Shown: one piece after another, positions 16,454 through 25,147 of the stretch
Position numbering within the stretch: the first letter of the stretch is position 1
How the letters are laid out: each line of letters opens with the position of its first letter
NCBI GenBank assembly: GCA_016183765.1
Contig: JACPEA010000002.1
Location: 1 to 64,000, forward strand
DNA: 64,000 bases
Source: Bacteroidota bacterium
GTDB taxonomy: Bacteria; Bacteroidota; Bacteroidia; Chitinophagales; Chitinophagaceae
Reading direction: 5' to 3'
The notes under the pieces: model-generated
What the model was told of the DNA's origin: nothing
The model's input: the letters and a program-made list of their open reading frames with translations, nothing else
Database searches by the model: none
Position numbers and translations under genes: made by a program

Positions 16454-17435
16454 CTGCTTTTTTAAGTGTGATATGTGCAATGCCGAATATCAGCTGTTTC
16501 AGGAATTTTTCCGATAACAATTGCCTGGTCCTGAATCCATAATCCCAGTAAGTGATAGCGATCTTGTCGCCTACTTCTTCCATGTTCATCAGTATGATGA
16601 AATGCGTCGGTATCCCGATCCGCAGGTGGGTATGGTTCTTTTTATAGAGGTCCATATTATTGACGAACAATGCCACGGTTCCGGTTCGTAACCGTTCGGA
16701 CAGGTATTCATACATATCCCTGATCCCGGGTTTGAACAGGTCGGAACCCACTGCCTTTATCCGGAAATTGAACAGCCGCCGGATCATGCGGTTGAACTTG
16801 GCGAAGTTCACAGAAGCCCATAAACGGTTTTCATCACCGGCATTGTAATGTTTATCGAACAGGTTGAGATAACCTTTGAAATGGTCGGCCAGGCTCAGGA
16901 ACCAGAGCTGGTCGGCAGGACGTATGTCCAGCTCCCCCTTAAAACTGAGGGTGCCGGCTGCCAGCCTGACTTCACGCGAGGGTTCAAAATATTCTTTTCC
17001 GTAGAGGGCTTTACCATCGCGGTATAGTTTTATCATGAAACTGACATAACCCAGTGGGTCAAAATGCAGGGGCAGGTACGACATGGCCGCATAGGCGCAG
17101 AAATTGGTGTTCAATCCCTCATGTATGCTTAAGGGCTCTTCCACATTATTGCGCAGGTTCTGGAGGAAAATGACCGGGTTTACATTGGGCCAGTAATTGC
17201 TGGGTGATAGTTCGGCCTGCTTTTCCAGAAATGCAATGGCTTGTTGGCTGTTGGAAACAGGGGTGGTGTCTTTTCTTACAGAAGCTGTTGCAGGCAAACA
17301 GCCCAACAAAAGGATGAACAATAAGCATCGGATAACTGGATCAATATGTTGTTTGCGTATTTTCAAATGTGCACTCCGATGACTAAAATTAAATGGTAAA
17401 CGGGAAATGACCAATTCGCTGATACCGCCGTACAA
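16443..17435 (-). CDS. Secreted protein with possible papain-like Cys-His-Asp triad
   Basis: I do not recognise a named family. After about 30 residues comes a hydrophobic signal-like segment (CLLFILLLGCLPATAS), so the true start may be a non-ATG codon closer to it. The mature protein has GLNTNFCAYAAMSYLPL (a Cys at the head of a hydrophobic helix), later THFIILMNMEE and then ITYWDYGFRTRQL. Cys on a helix, His starting a strand and Asp on the next strand, in that order, is the layout of papain-fold peptidases such as C39-like and transglutaminase-like enzymes. That is inference from pattern only. It overlaps the lipoprotein gene downstream by 11 bases. Confidence 0.6.
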   Translation of the reverse strand: MYGGISELVISRLPFNFSHRSAHLKIRKQHIDPVIRCLLFILLLGCLPATASVRKDTTPVSNSQQAIAFLEKQAELSPSNYWPNVNPVIFLQNLRNNVEEPLSIHEGLNTNFCAYAAMSYLPLHFDPLGYVSFMIKLYRDGKALYGKEYFEPSREVRLAAGTLSFKGELDIRPADQLWFLSLADHFKGYLNLFDKHYNAGDENRLWASVNFAKFNRMIRRLFNFRIKAVGSDLFKPGIRDMYEYLSERLRTGTVALFVNNMDLYKKNHTHLRIGIPTHFIILMNMEEVGDKIAITYWDYGFRTRQLLSEKFLKQLIFGIAHITLKKADEQ

Positions 17436-17480
17436 TTTACCGGATATTCTGCAAAGACTTTGCCGCGATTCGGATGCCCG

Positions 17481-17510
17481 AAAAAAAAGCCCGCTTCCGG
17501 AGAAGCGGGC
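17481..17510 (-). terminator. Rho-independent terminator of ahcY
   Basis: GCCCGCTTC (17489-17497) pairs with GAAGCGGGC (17502-17510) around CGGA. On the minus strand eight T residues follow. Confidence 0.9.
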
Positions 17511-17548
17511 CTATATGTAAGCGGTTCATTTTGCAGAACGCGGCTTGA

Positions 17549-18868
17549 TTAATACCTGTAGTGGTCTGCTTTGAAAGGACCGGCTTTGGGAATACCCAGG
17601 TACTCAGCCTGTGCATCGGTCAGCTCATCCAGTACGGCGCCAACTTTTGCCAGGTGTAAACGGGCCACTTTCTCATCCAGGTGTTTGGGTAACACGTACA
17701 CTTTGTTCTCGTAGTTCTTGTGGTTGTTCCACAGTTCCACCTGTGCCAGTGTCTGGTTGGAGAATGAGTTACTCATCACGAAACTTGGGTGACCGGTAGC
17801 GCAACCCAGGTTTACCAGGCGGCCTTCAGCCAGCAGGATGATGTCTCTGCCTTCGATATTGTACAGGTCAACCTGTGGTTTGATGGTGTCTTTGGTATGA
17901 CCGTAGTTCTTGTTAAGCCAGGCCACATCAATTTCAATATCAAAGTGACCGATATTACAAACGATCGCTTTGTCTTTCATCAGGCGGAAATGTTTTTCGG
18001 TTATCAGGTCGCGGCAACCGGAAGCGGTAACGATGATATCGGCTTCTTTCACGGCTTCAATCATGGGTTTTACTTCAAAACCTTCCATAGCGGCCTGTAA
18101 AGCACAGATAGGATCGATCTCGGTAACGATCACACGGCAACCGGCTCCTTTCAGCGACAGGGCAGAACCTTTACCTACATCACCATAACCACCTACTACG
18201 GCGATCTTACCGGCCATCATCACATCTGTGGCACGACGGATCGCATCCACCAGTGATTCCTGGCAACCGTATTTGTTGTCGAATTTAGATTTGGTAACAG
18301 AGTCGTTCACATTGATCGCCGGGATCGGTAAAGTACCTTTTGCCATGCGCTCATACAAACGGTGAACACCGGTAGTGGTCTCTTCAGATAAACCTTTGAT
18401 ATTGGCCACCAGTTCCGGATATACATCGAATACCATATTGGTCAGGTCGCCACCATCGTCCAGGATCATGTTCAGCGGACGGTCTGCGCCACCAAAGAAC
18501 AGGGTCTGTTCAATACACCAGTCAGCTTCTTCCTGTGTCTGACCTTTCCAGGCAAATACGCCAATACCGGCAGCAGCAATAGCAGCAGCGGCCTGGTCCT
18601 GCGTAGAGAAGATATTACAAGAACTCCATTTTACTTCGGCACCCAATGCCACCAGCGTTTCGATCAACACAGCGGTCTGGATGGTCATGTGCAAACAACC
18701 GGCGATACGCGCACCTTTCAGGGGCTGGCCGGGACCGTATTCGGCACGGATAGACATAAGACCGGGCATTTCAGCTTCGGCCAAGCGGATCTCTTTGCGA
18801 CCCCAATCGGCTAAACTCATATCAGCCACTTTGTAAGGCAGGCTGAAATCGATGTTTTTTAATGACAT
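17549..18868 (-). CDS. ahcY: Adenosylhomocysteinase (S-adenosylhomocysteine hydrolase)
   Basis: AhcY reversibly splits S-adenosylhomocysteine into adenosine and homocysteine, relieving product inhibition of methyltransferases; NAD is a tightly bound cofactor. The start [23 protein letters not shown] at 18868 is chosen over an upstream ATG because the leader before it is poor and a TACATTTG promoter box lies 21 bases upstream. Diagnostic segments are [36 protein letters not shown], the NAD-binding [23 protein letters not shown] and the C-terminal [10 protein letters not shown]. The length, 439 residues, is usual for the family. An Lrp-type regulator gene is divergent, which suggests amino-acid-responsive control of the methyl cycle. 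Confidence 0.97.
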   Translation of the reverse strand: MSLKNIDFSLPYKVADMSLADWGRKEIRLAEAEMPGLMSIRAEYGPGQPLKGARIAGCLHMTIQTAVLIETLVALGAEVKWSSCNIFSTQDQAAAAIAAAGIGVFAWKGQTQEEADWCIEQTLFFGGADRPLNMILDDGGDLTNMVFDVYPELVANIKGLSEETTTGVHRLYERMAKGTLPIPAINVNDSVTKSKFDNKYGCQESLVDAIRRATDVMMAGKIAVVGGYGDVGKGSALSLKGAGCRVIVTEIDPICALQAAMEGFEVKPMIEAVKEADIIVTASGCRDLITEKHFRLMKDKAIVCNIGHFDIEIDVAWLNKNYGHTKDTIKPQVDLYNIEGRDIILLAEGRLVNLGCATGHPSFVMSNSFSNQTLAQVELWNNHKNYENKVYVLPKHLDEKVARLHLAKVGAVLDELTDAQAEYLGIPKAGPFKADHYRY

Positions 18869-18888
18869 ATGGTTTGTTTTATAAGGCA

Positions 18889-18896
18889 CAAATGTA
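18889..18896 (-). promoter_or_regulatory. Candidate -7 promoter box of ahcY
   Basis: On the minus strand this reads TACATTTG, a full match to TAnnTTTG, 20 bases upstream of the ahcY ATG. An AT-rich inverted repeat (AAAATA at 18909-18914, TATTTT at 18925-18930) lies just upstream and could be a regulator site. Confidence 0.6.
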
Positions 18897-18987
18897 AATT
18901 GATAGAATAAAATACTATAATTATTATTTTGTTTGGAATAAATATGCTGTTTTTATAGCTTTATGAAGAATAAAAATCATTTTTACC

Positions 18988-19488
18988 ATGTCAAAAGCTT
19001 CCAAAAAAGTGGAATCCACTAACCATAGTTTTTCACTCGATGAAAAGGATATGGCCATCCTGCGGGAGCTGCAGCAGAATGCCCGTGCAACGGTAAAGGA
19101 GATCGCCGATAAAGTGCATTTGAGTACCACCCCGGTGCATGAGCGTATCAAACGTATGGAAGAGACCGGTGTGATCCGGCAATACGCTACCCTGGTGGAT
19201 CATTCCATGGTAAAAAAGGGATTGATGGTGATCTGTTATGTATCCCTCAAACAACATAACCGCAATGCCGGCGCCAAATTCATCAGGAGCATTTACGAGA
19301 TGAATGAAGTGATCGAATGCTACAATATCTCTGGCGAGTTCGACTTCATGCTGAAAGTGGTGGCAGAAAACATGGATGCCTATTACGATTTCCATGTAAA
19401 CAAGTTAAGCCAGGCCGAGAACCTGGGTCATGTACAGAGCGTGTTCGTGATGGGCGTAATCAAACAGACGCACGTATTAGTCTATTGA
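18988..19488 (+). CDS. Lrp/AsnC-family transcriptional regulator
   Basis: The 166 residues have the Lrp layout: an N-terminal winged helix-turn-helix at about residues 18-70 (LDEKDMAILRELQQNARATVKEIADKV, then LSTTPVHERIKRMEETGVI) and a C-terminal RAM ligand-binding domain from about residue 80 (GLMVICYVSLK, VIECYNISGEFDFMLKV, AYYDFHVNKLSQAENLGHVQS). Family members sense amino acids and form octamers. The gene is divergent from ahcY with 119 bases between start codons, so control of the methionine/methyl cycle is a reasonable guess. The stop codon is followed by another kind of simple repeat. Confidence 0.93.
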   Translation: MSKASKKVESTNHSFSLDEKDMAILRELQQNARATVKEIADKVHLSTTPVHERIKRMEETGVIRQYATLVDHSMVKKGLMVICYVSLKQHNRNAGAKFIRSIYEMNEVIECYNISGEFDFMLKVVAENMDAYYDFHVNKLSQAENLGHVQSVFVMGVIKQTHVLVY

Positions 19489-19507
19489 AAAGTCGTGAAT
19501 ACAAAAG

Positions 19508-19600
19508 GTATCAAGAATCAAGTGTCAAGTATCAAGCATCAAGTAAGGCGTATTGGCGCATTGGCGCATTGGCTTTGAGCTGTGAGCATCCAGTATCCAG
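19508..19600 (+). repeat. Simple repeat with ATCAAG units plus an inverted AGCTCACAGCTC-type module
   Basis: Shortly behind the Lrp gene the 7-bp unit GTATCAA varies five times (GTATCAAGAATCAAGTGTC and so on). It is followed by GGCGCATTGGCGCATTGG and GGCTTTGAGCTGTGAGC. The last string is the reverse complement of the GCTCACAGCTCAAAGCC style sequence in the GAATGAGT elements, so this looks like a mosaic that shares one module with them. Confidence 0.65.
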
Positions 19601-19605
19601 CCCCC

Positions 19606-20235
19606 TTACCTCCGGACCACTCTTTTTCTATTCCCCAACAATAATTTGTTCTGTAACCAGCGACTGGTATAGGCCCCGGCAATACCTACTGCCACGCCGG
19701 CGATAACATCTGAGGGGTAATGTTCACCAAGGTATAACCGGGAATAACCTACTCCCGTTGCCCAAACAAAAGCGGGTACGGTCACGTACCATTTATGGTA
19801 GGTCAGGGCAAGCGAAGTGGCCGTTGCAAAAGCCAGCGAAACGTGCGCGGAAGGCATGGATTTCCCGTTTTCAGAAGCGTCGTTGGGAAATACTTCCAGG
19901 GGATATTTCCGGTAGGGACGTTCCCGGTTGACGGCGATCTTGATGGCTTCTGTGGCTACGGTGGTCAATACCACACTGCCCAGTATTTCAAGTGACCTGC
20001 TTTTGAGAAGGCTGTCCCTGCTGAGCATAGCGGTAGCCAGCATCACGGCAGGTAGTCCTACCGAAACAGGTTTGGCTGTTGAAGAAAAACCTTTCCATAC
20101 GCTGCTGCCGGGTTGTGAGGGATTGATCTGTTTGAGCAGGTTTATATCCCAGTTCTGGGCCTTGCTGCTGCCCGGGGTCAGGAGTGCAACACAAAAACAG
20201 ATCAGCGGAAGGCAATATTTTACAACGTTTCTCAT
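19606..20235 (-). CDS. Membrane-associated PAP2-type phosphatase
   Basis: PAP2 enzymes dephosphorylate lipid phosphates such as phosphatidic acid or undecaprenyl pyrophosphate. The signature is complete: KIAVNRERP (KxxxxxxRP), MPSAHVS (PSGH-type, with Ala for Gly) and SRLYLGEHYPSDVIAG (SRxxxxxHxxxD). The N-terminus (YCLPLICFCVALLTPGSSKAQ) looks like a signal peptide, and hydrophobic stretches follow at about residues 60-95 and 130-190. The start codon overlaps the valS stop by four bases (ATGA), so it is translationally coupled to valS. The 209-residue length is normal for periplasmic-facing PAP2 proteins. Confidence 0.9.
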   Translation of the reverse strand: MRNVVKYCLPLICFCVALLTPGSSKAQNWDINLLKQINPSQPGSSVWKGFSSTAKPVSVGLPAVMLATAMLSRDSLLKSRSLEILGSVVLTTVATEAIKIAVNRERPYRKYPLEVFPNDASENGKSMPSAHVSLAFATATSLALTYHKWYVTVPAFVWATGVGYSRLYLGEHYPSDVIAGVAVGIAGAYTSRWLQNKLLLGNRKRVVRR

Positions 20236-22928
20236 GACAGATTCTCTAAACTTTCCTGTATGGTTCTGATACGGGCTTCCGCATCTGATTGTTTCTTTTT
20301 TTCCAGCTCCACCACTTCCGGTTTGGCATTTTGCACAAAACGCTCATTGCCGAGTTTTTTGATAACGCTTTCCAGGAACTTCTGCTGGTGTTCCAGGTCT
20401 TTCAGCAATTCTGCTTTCAGGTTGCCTGCATCCAGCTGCCGTTCTGTTTCGATGAAGAATTTATCTTTCTCCACCGCCACCACGATACTGTTGGCAATGG
20501 TTCCATCTGTGTAAGCAATACTTTCTGCATTCACCTGTTTCAAGAGAATATTCTCTATGGCTCGGTATCCTGCATCAGCCCCTGTCTGAATGAACAGTTT
20601 GATGGGGTCCTTGGGTTTTAACTGGTTTTTGTTCCTGGCATCACGCAGGGCAGAGATCACTTTTTTCAGTAATTCGCCTGATTCCAGCACGCTTGAATTG
20701 AATGGCTGTAAGGCAGTTTCCTGTTTTACGCAAAGATCGTCCGCCTGTTCTTTCAGCAGATGGTAGATCTCTTCTGTAATGAAAGGCATGAAAGGGTGCA
20801 GCAGCTGCATCAGTTCTTCAAAATAACCGATGGTTGTATCATAAACGCCTTTGTCTATGGGCTGTTCAAAACCGGGTTTGATCCACTCCAGGTACCAGCT
20901 GCAGAAATCATCCCAGATCAGTGAATAGATCGTTTTCAAAGCTTCACTTAAACGGAACTGGTTCATCAGTCCGTTTACTTCAGCTTTTACCTCGTTCAGG
21001 CGATGGCCGAACCAGTTCACTGCAAAGTGGTGAGTGGTGAGTGGGGAGTGATGGGCTTGGTTTTCCAACTCACTACTCACGACTGACGACTGACGGCCCT
21101 CCCACATTTTGATCAGCTTCAGCGCATTCCAGAGTTTGTTGTTAAAATTGCGTCCCTGTTCCAGCGCCGATTCATCAAAAAGGATATCATTACCGGCAGG
21201 TGAGGCGATCATGATGCCAAAACGGGTGGCATCAGCGCCGTAAGTGTCGATCAATCCCAGCAGGTCGGGACTGTTGCCCAACTGTTTGCTCATTTTCCGG
21301 CCCTGTTTATCCCTTACCATACCGGTGAAATACACATCTGTAAAAGGCTGCTGGCCTTTGAATGCATAACCGGCCATGATCATACGGGCTACCCAGAAAA
21401 AGATGATATCCTGCCCGGTAACCAGCGTAGTGGTTGGATAATAATACTGGTAATCGGCATTGCCCGGATTGCTGATGCCCTTGAATACTTCCATGGGCCA
21501 TAACCAGGAGGAGAACCAGGTATCCAGGCAGTCTTCATCCTGCCTGATATCTGCCAGGGTAATTGTTGTTCCGTTGCCCTGCTTGCTGAATTGTTCCAGC
21601 GCCTCTTCTTTGGATGCGGCTACCACAAAACTTCCGTCGGGGGCATAATAGGCAGGGATCTGCTGTCCCCACCAGAGCTGACGGCTGATACACCAGTCCT
21701 TGATATTTTCCATCCAGTAACTGTAGGTGTTCTTTAGTTTGGAAGGATGGAACTGGATGGTATCATTCATCACAGATGTTACGATCTCAGGGTTCTGACC
21801 AATGAGTTTCTTCATGTCGATGAACCATTGCAGCGATAACCGGCTTTCGATCACCGCACCCGTTCTTTCACTGGTGCCTACCTGTCCCTTGTAGTCTTCT
21901 ATCTTTTGTACCTGGTCAATAGCAGCAATATCTTCCACAATTTTCTTCCTGAGCACAAAGCGGTCCAGACCCTGGTACGACAATACCAGGTCGGATGGAT
22001 GATCCTCCTGCAGGTCTTCTGCCGTAAATTTACCTTCTGCGTCCAGGGTATTCAGGGCTTTCAGGTTATGTTTTCTTCCCAGCTCGTTGTCATTTTTATC
22101 GTGGGCCGGTGTGATCTTTAAAGCACCTGTGCCGAAACCGGCATCCACGTACTCGTCTGCTATCACAGGGATCTTCCGGTTGATCAGCGGCACGGTCACT
22201 TGTTTGCCCACCAGGTTCCTGTACCGCTCATCGGTTGGATTTACACAAATGGCCACATCACCCAAAATGGTTTCCGGCCTGGTGGTTGCCACGGTAATGC
22301 TGCCGCTGTTATCGGTCAGGGGGTAGCTGATATAGTATAATTTAGAATCTACCTCCTTAAAAATCACTTCTTCATCACTCAACGCCGTTTTACCGGCAGG
22401 ATCCCAGTTCACCATTCGCAGTCCCCGGTAAATAATCCCTTCCTGGTGCAGCCTGATGAAAATGCTGATCACCGCTTTGTAATAATCCGGGTCCATGGTA
22501 AAGGAAGTGCGGTTCCAGTCGAGACTGCAGCCCATTTTCTTCAGCTGCTGCAAAATGATGCCGCCGTATTTTTCCTTCCATTCCCAGGCATATGCCAGGA
22601 ACTCATCACGACTGAGTGAAGATTTTACAATTCCCCTTTCGCGGAGCATGGCCACTACTTTGGCTTCGGTAGCAATGGATGCATGGTCGGTTCCGGGAAC
22701 CCAGCAGGCATTTTTTCCCTGCATACGTGCCCGGCGCACCAGGATGTCCTGGATGCTGTTATTGAGGCAGTGCCCCATATGCAATACACCGGTAACATTG
22801 GGCGGGGGGATCACCACGGTATAGGGCTCCCTGCCATCGGGCCGGCTGCTGAAATAATCTTTGTTGAGCCAATGCTGGTACCACCTGGCTTCTACTTCAT
22901 TGGGAAGGTAATTCTTGCTCAGTTCCAT
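20232..22928 (-). CDS. valS: Valyl-tRNA synthetase, with a repeat-derived in-frame insertion
   Basis: ValS attaches valine to tRNA-Val and edits threonine mischarging. The class I motifs are intact: HMGH at residues 50-53 in PPPNVTGVLHMGH and KMSKQLGNSPDLL near residue 540. The editing domain (TTRPETILGDVAICVNP) and the C-terminal coiled coil with VVELEKKKQSDAEARI are present, giving 898 residues. Residues about 610-635, between KMWEG and NWFGHRLNEV, are low-complexity (RQSSVVSSELENQ, then HHSPLTTHH) and are encoded by DNA resembling the intergenic GTGAGTAGTGAG repeats. They fall in the linker between the catalytic core and the anticodon-binding domain, a place likely to tolerate an insertion. 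A TACTTTTG promoter box lies upstream. The downstream PAP2 gene overlaps by four bases. Confidence 0.97.
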   Translation of the reverse strand: MELSKNYLPNEVEARWYQHWLNKDYFSSRPDGREPYTVVIPPPNVTGVLHMGHCLNNSIQDILVRRARMQGKNACWVPGTDHASIATEAKVVAMLRERGIVKSSLSRDEFLAYAWEWKEKYGGIILQQLKKMGCSLDWNRTSFTMDPDYYKAVISIFIRLHQEGIIYRGLRMVNWDPAGKTALSDEEVIFKEVDSKLYYISYPLTDNSGSITVATTRPETILGDVAICVNPTDERYRNLVGKQVTVPLINRKIPVIADEYVDAGFGTGALKITPAHDKNDNELGRKHNLKALNTLDAEGKFTAEDLQEDHPSDLVLSYQGLDRFVLRKKIVEDIAAIDQVQKIEDYKGQVGTSERTGAVIESRLSLQWFIDMKKLIGQNPEIVTSVMNDTIQFHPSKLKNTYSYWMENIKDWCISRQLWWGQQIPAYYAPDGSFVVAASKEEALEQFSKQGNGTTITLADIRQDEDCLDTWFSSWLWPMEVFKGISNPGNADYQYYYPTTTLVTGQDIIFFWVARMIMAGYAFKGQQPFTDVYFTGMVRDKQGRKMSKQLGNSPDLLGLIDTYGADATRFGIMIASPAGNDILFDESALEQGRNFNNKLWNALKLIKMWEGRQSSVVSSELENQAHHSPLTTHHFAVNWFGHRLNEVKAEVNGLMNQFRLSEALKTIYSLIWDDFCSWYLEWIKPGFEQPIDKGVYDTTIGYFEELMQLLHPFMPFITEEIYHLLKEQADDLCVKQETALQPFNSSVLESGELLKKVISALRDARNKNQLKPKDPIKLFIQTGADAGYRAIENILLKQVNAESIAYTDGTIANSIVVAVEKDKFFIETERQLDAGNLKAELLKDLEHQQKFLESVIKKLGNERFVQNAKPEVVELEKKKQSDAEARIRTIQESLENLS
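21025..21097 (-). repeat. GTGAGTAGTGAG-type repeat inside the valS coding region
   Basis: On the coding strand the segment reads GTCAGTCGTCAGTCGTGAG then TAGTGAGTTGG, a short spacer, and CACTCCCCACTCACCACTC. The first half matches the GTAGTGAGTCGTCAGTGAAG module of the element behind anmK; the second half is its rough inverse. It keeps the valS frame open and adds about 25 residues of Ser/His/Thr-rich sequence. Confidence 0.8.
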
Positions 22929-23043
22929 TTTATATGCTTAACACTGAATGCTTAACGCAGAACGCAGCGGTTTGCCGGGTGAACCCCAAATGTTTGTACA
23001 ATTGTCCGGTGTTCAGCCTTATCGTTCGGCATTTTCAGGTCTG

Positions 23044-23051
23044 CAAAAGTA
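23044..23051 (-). promoter_or_regulatory. Candidate -7 promoter box of valS
   Basis: On the minus strand this reads TACTTTTG, a full TAnnTTTG match, about 115 bases upstream of the valS ATG. The leader between them contains short repeats of ATGCTTAAC and GCAGAACGCAG. Confidence 0.5.
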
Positions 23052-23081
23052 AGGAAAAGCAGGCTAGGGGCGGGCCCCCTG

Positions 23082-23300
23082 TTACCAGGTGGGGATAATC
23101 GGGTTGTTTGCCTCAAAAATGGCCGAGGGAAATGGTGCCAGGGGAGCCGGCATGATCTGTGTGGGCAGGAGGTTTTTTTTGAGGGAAAGGGAGCGGCAAC
23201 ATTCTTTTACTGTATTACCAATACCTTTCACCGCATACCCCGCGGGATTACTGCAGGCAGCCAGTAACAGGATCAGCAAAAAAGACAGCAGGTATTTCAT
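23082..23300 (-). CDS. Small hypothetical lipoprotein (72 aa)
   Basis: The short protein begins MKYLLSFLLILLLAACSNPAG, a clear lipoprotein signal with lipobox LLAAC (Cys16). The mature part has VKGIGNTVKECCRSLSLKKN and a proline-rich tail; no family is recognised. A TAATTTTG promoter box lies 18 bases upstream of the ATG, which supports a real gene. Entericidin-type small lipoproteins have a similar size, but no specific link can be shown. Confidence 0.5.
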   Translation of the reverse strand: MKYLLSFLLILLLAACSNPAGYAVKGIGNTVKECCRSLSLKKNLLPTQIMPAPLAPFPSAIFEANNPIIPTW

Positions 23301-23317
23301 AACAATTGAATACAGGT

Positions 23318-23325
23318 CAAAATTA
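23318..23325 (-). promoter_or_regulatory. Candidate -7 promoter box of the 72-aa lipoprotein gene
   Basis: On the minus strand this reads TAATTTTG, a full TAnnTTTG match 18 bases upstream of the start codon. Confidence 0.45.
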
Positions 23326-23535
23326 AATAACTTATCAACCCGGTATGTTTAACCAGGGTTAATTATGGCAAACGTTTGGTTAAAAAAAAAGTTACAGTTG
23401 CCGGAATTTATTTTGTTGGTCGCGGTACTGTACCGAACCTTACAGTGCGGACCGTTATTTTTTGAGACAAATATTCCCCATCCGCCCGGAATAACGGGAG
23501 GCAAGCAATGGGCGGTGCGGGTAAGTAAAGATTCT

Positions 23536-23661
23536 TTAGTAAACTCTTCTGCCTGTCCATTCAAGGTAAGATATCACTACGATCACAATGAAAATAATGA
23601 TACCGCCGATGATCAGGAGTTTTTTTTCGTTTACAGGAGAATGTTGTTCAGATTGCTCCAT
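23536..23661 (-). CDS. Small single-pass membrane protein (41 aa)
   Basis: The frame starts at ATG 23661 and ends at TAA (23538-23536). It encodes a polar N-terminus MEQSEQHSPVNEKK, a hydrophobic helix of about 18 residues (LLIIGGIIIFIVIVVIS) and a short tail YLEWTGRRVY. This charge pattern (basic flank, helix, then Arg-rich tail) is typical of a small inner-membrane protein. No homologue is known to me. It lies alone between the small lipoprotein gene and the exonuclease gene; the longer plus-strand frame through the region is its antisense shadow. Confidence 0.5.
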   Translation of the reverse strand: MEQSEQHSPVNEKKLLIIGGIIIFIVIVVISYLEWTGRRVY

Positions 23662-23833
23662 AGCATTCGTTTTTAACGGGTGAATCAATCAACAGGAATT
23701 GGATCAGGAACGATGCCTTTGCTGTACTAAAGACGCTCTGAGGATAAATGCCTTGTTAAGGACAGAGGATTTTAAAAAATAGTACCGGTAAAGTACGCAG
23801 TAAATCCCAAATTTGCAAGGCTAACTTGTGCAC

Positions 23834-25147
23834 ATGCAATTCGCAATTGTTGATATAGAAACTACGGGAGGTTTTCCCCAGCAACACGGGATCACCGAGA
23901 TCGCTATCGTATTACATAACGGGAATGAGGTGGAAGGCCGGTATGAGACCCTGGTAAACCCGCACCAGCCCATCCCGCCCTTTATCGCCAATATGACGGG
24001 CATTTCGGATGCCATGGTTGCAGTTGCCCCCTCCTTTGAAAAAGTGGCGCCTTATATCTTTAACCTGTTGAAAGACAGGATATTCGTTGCACATAACGTC
24101 AACTTTGATTTCTCATTTGTGAAATACCACCTGCAGGAAGCCGGCTTTCATTTGCAGACGCCCAAACTCTGTACCATCCGTTTAAGCCGGAAAGTATTTC
24201 CGGGCTACCGCAAGTATGGGCTGGGACATTTATGCCGCGAACTGGGTATCAGCATCGAAAACCGCCACCGTGCCGGGGGTGATGCGCTGGCAACGGCCCA
24301 GGTACTGGATATGGTGATCAGGAACAATGGGGGGATGCTGATCAAGGAAATGCTGAAAAAGGAGAACAAAGGGCAGTTACTGCCGCCCAATCTGCCCGAA
24401 CAGTTCGTGCTGGACCTGCCCGACCAGCCCGGGGTATATTATTTCCACGATGCCAAAGGCAAGGTTGTATACGTGGGAAAGGCCAAGAATATCAAAAAAA
24501 GGGTGGTGAGTCATTTCACCGGACTGGATATCTCCCAAAAACGCCAGGATTTTTTGCGAAGTATCTATTCGGTCAGTCATGCGCCCTGTCCGACCGAATT
24601 CATCGCTTCTTTGCTCGAAAGTGTGGAGATCAAACGCCTCTGGCCCGCTTTCAACAAAAGCCAGAAAAGGTATGAGCAGTTATGGGGCATCTATCATTTT
24701 GAGGACAGCAGGGGCTACCGTCGTCTGGCCATTGATAAAAAACAGAAACATACCACGCCCATCGCCAGTTTTTCGATGCTGGTAGATGCGCATCGTTTGT
24801 TGTGGAAACTGGTGAAGGAATTCGAGCTGCACCCTGTACTTTGTTTCCTGGATGCGACGGCTGCTGCTGATCTGCCGGAGATGGCCAGCTATAACCGATC
24901 GGTTACAGCAGCGCTGGACTGGCTGGAAGCACAGAAAGAGACCTTCCTGATCCGCGATAAGGAAGCCTGTGTGCTGGTGGAAGAAGGAAAATTTTATGGG
25001 ATGGGAAAGATCGGGAAAGATACGGATATCACCCGTATAGAACATATCAAACCACAACTGGTGCCTTACCCGGAGAATGAAGTGTTGCGTTCCATGATCC
25101 GGAATTTTGCAGAACGCTATCCCCATAAAGTGGTGAAGATCGCCTGA
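23834..25147 (+). CDS. DEDDh exonuclease fused to a GIY-YIG endonuclease domain
   Basis: The N-terminal domain (residues 1-165) is a DnaQ-like 3'-5' exonuclease: FAIVDIETTGG with Asp7 and Glu9, FVAHNVNFDFSF for the second Asp and HRAGGDALAT with the final His and Asp. From about residue 190 a UvrC-type GIY-YIG domain follows: LPDQPGVYYFHDAKGK, then VVYVGKAKNIKKRV and ASLLESVEIKRLWPAFN with the catalytic Glu. About 140 further residues show no family. The fusion resembles the epsilon-Cho type proteins seen in actinobacteria and Bacteroidota and is thought to act in DNA repair. ATG 23834 is preferred to the GTG six bases earlier. The gene is followed by tex 128 bases later. Confidence 0.9.
   Translation: MQFAIVDIETTGGFPQQHGITEIAIVLHNGNEVEGRYETLVNPHQPIPPFIANMTGISDAMVAVAPSFEKVAPYIFNLLKDRIFVAHNVNFDFSFVKYHLQEAGFHLQTPKLCTIRLSRKVFPGYRKYGLGHLCRELGISIENRHRAGGDALATAQVLDMVIRNNGGMLIKEMLKKENKGQLLPPNLPEQFVLDLPDQPGVYYFHDAKGKVVYVGKAKNIKKRVVSHFTGLDISQKRQDFLRSIYSVSHAPCPTEFIASLLESVEIKRLWPAFNKSQKRYEQLWGIYHFEDSRGYRRLAIDKKQKHTTPIASFSMLVDAHRLLWKLVKEFELHPVLCFLDATAAADLPEMASYNRSVTAALDWLEAQKETFLIRDKEACVLVEEGKFYGMGKIGKDTDITRIEHIKPQLVPYPENEVLRSMIRNFAERYPHKVVKIA

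Noticed and set aside
23365-23676. Plus-strand open frame of 103 codons
   Set aside because: Antisense to the 41-residue membrane protein; contains no signal or domain features.
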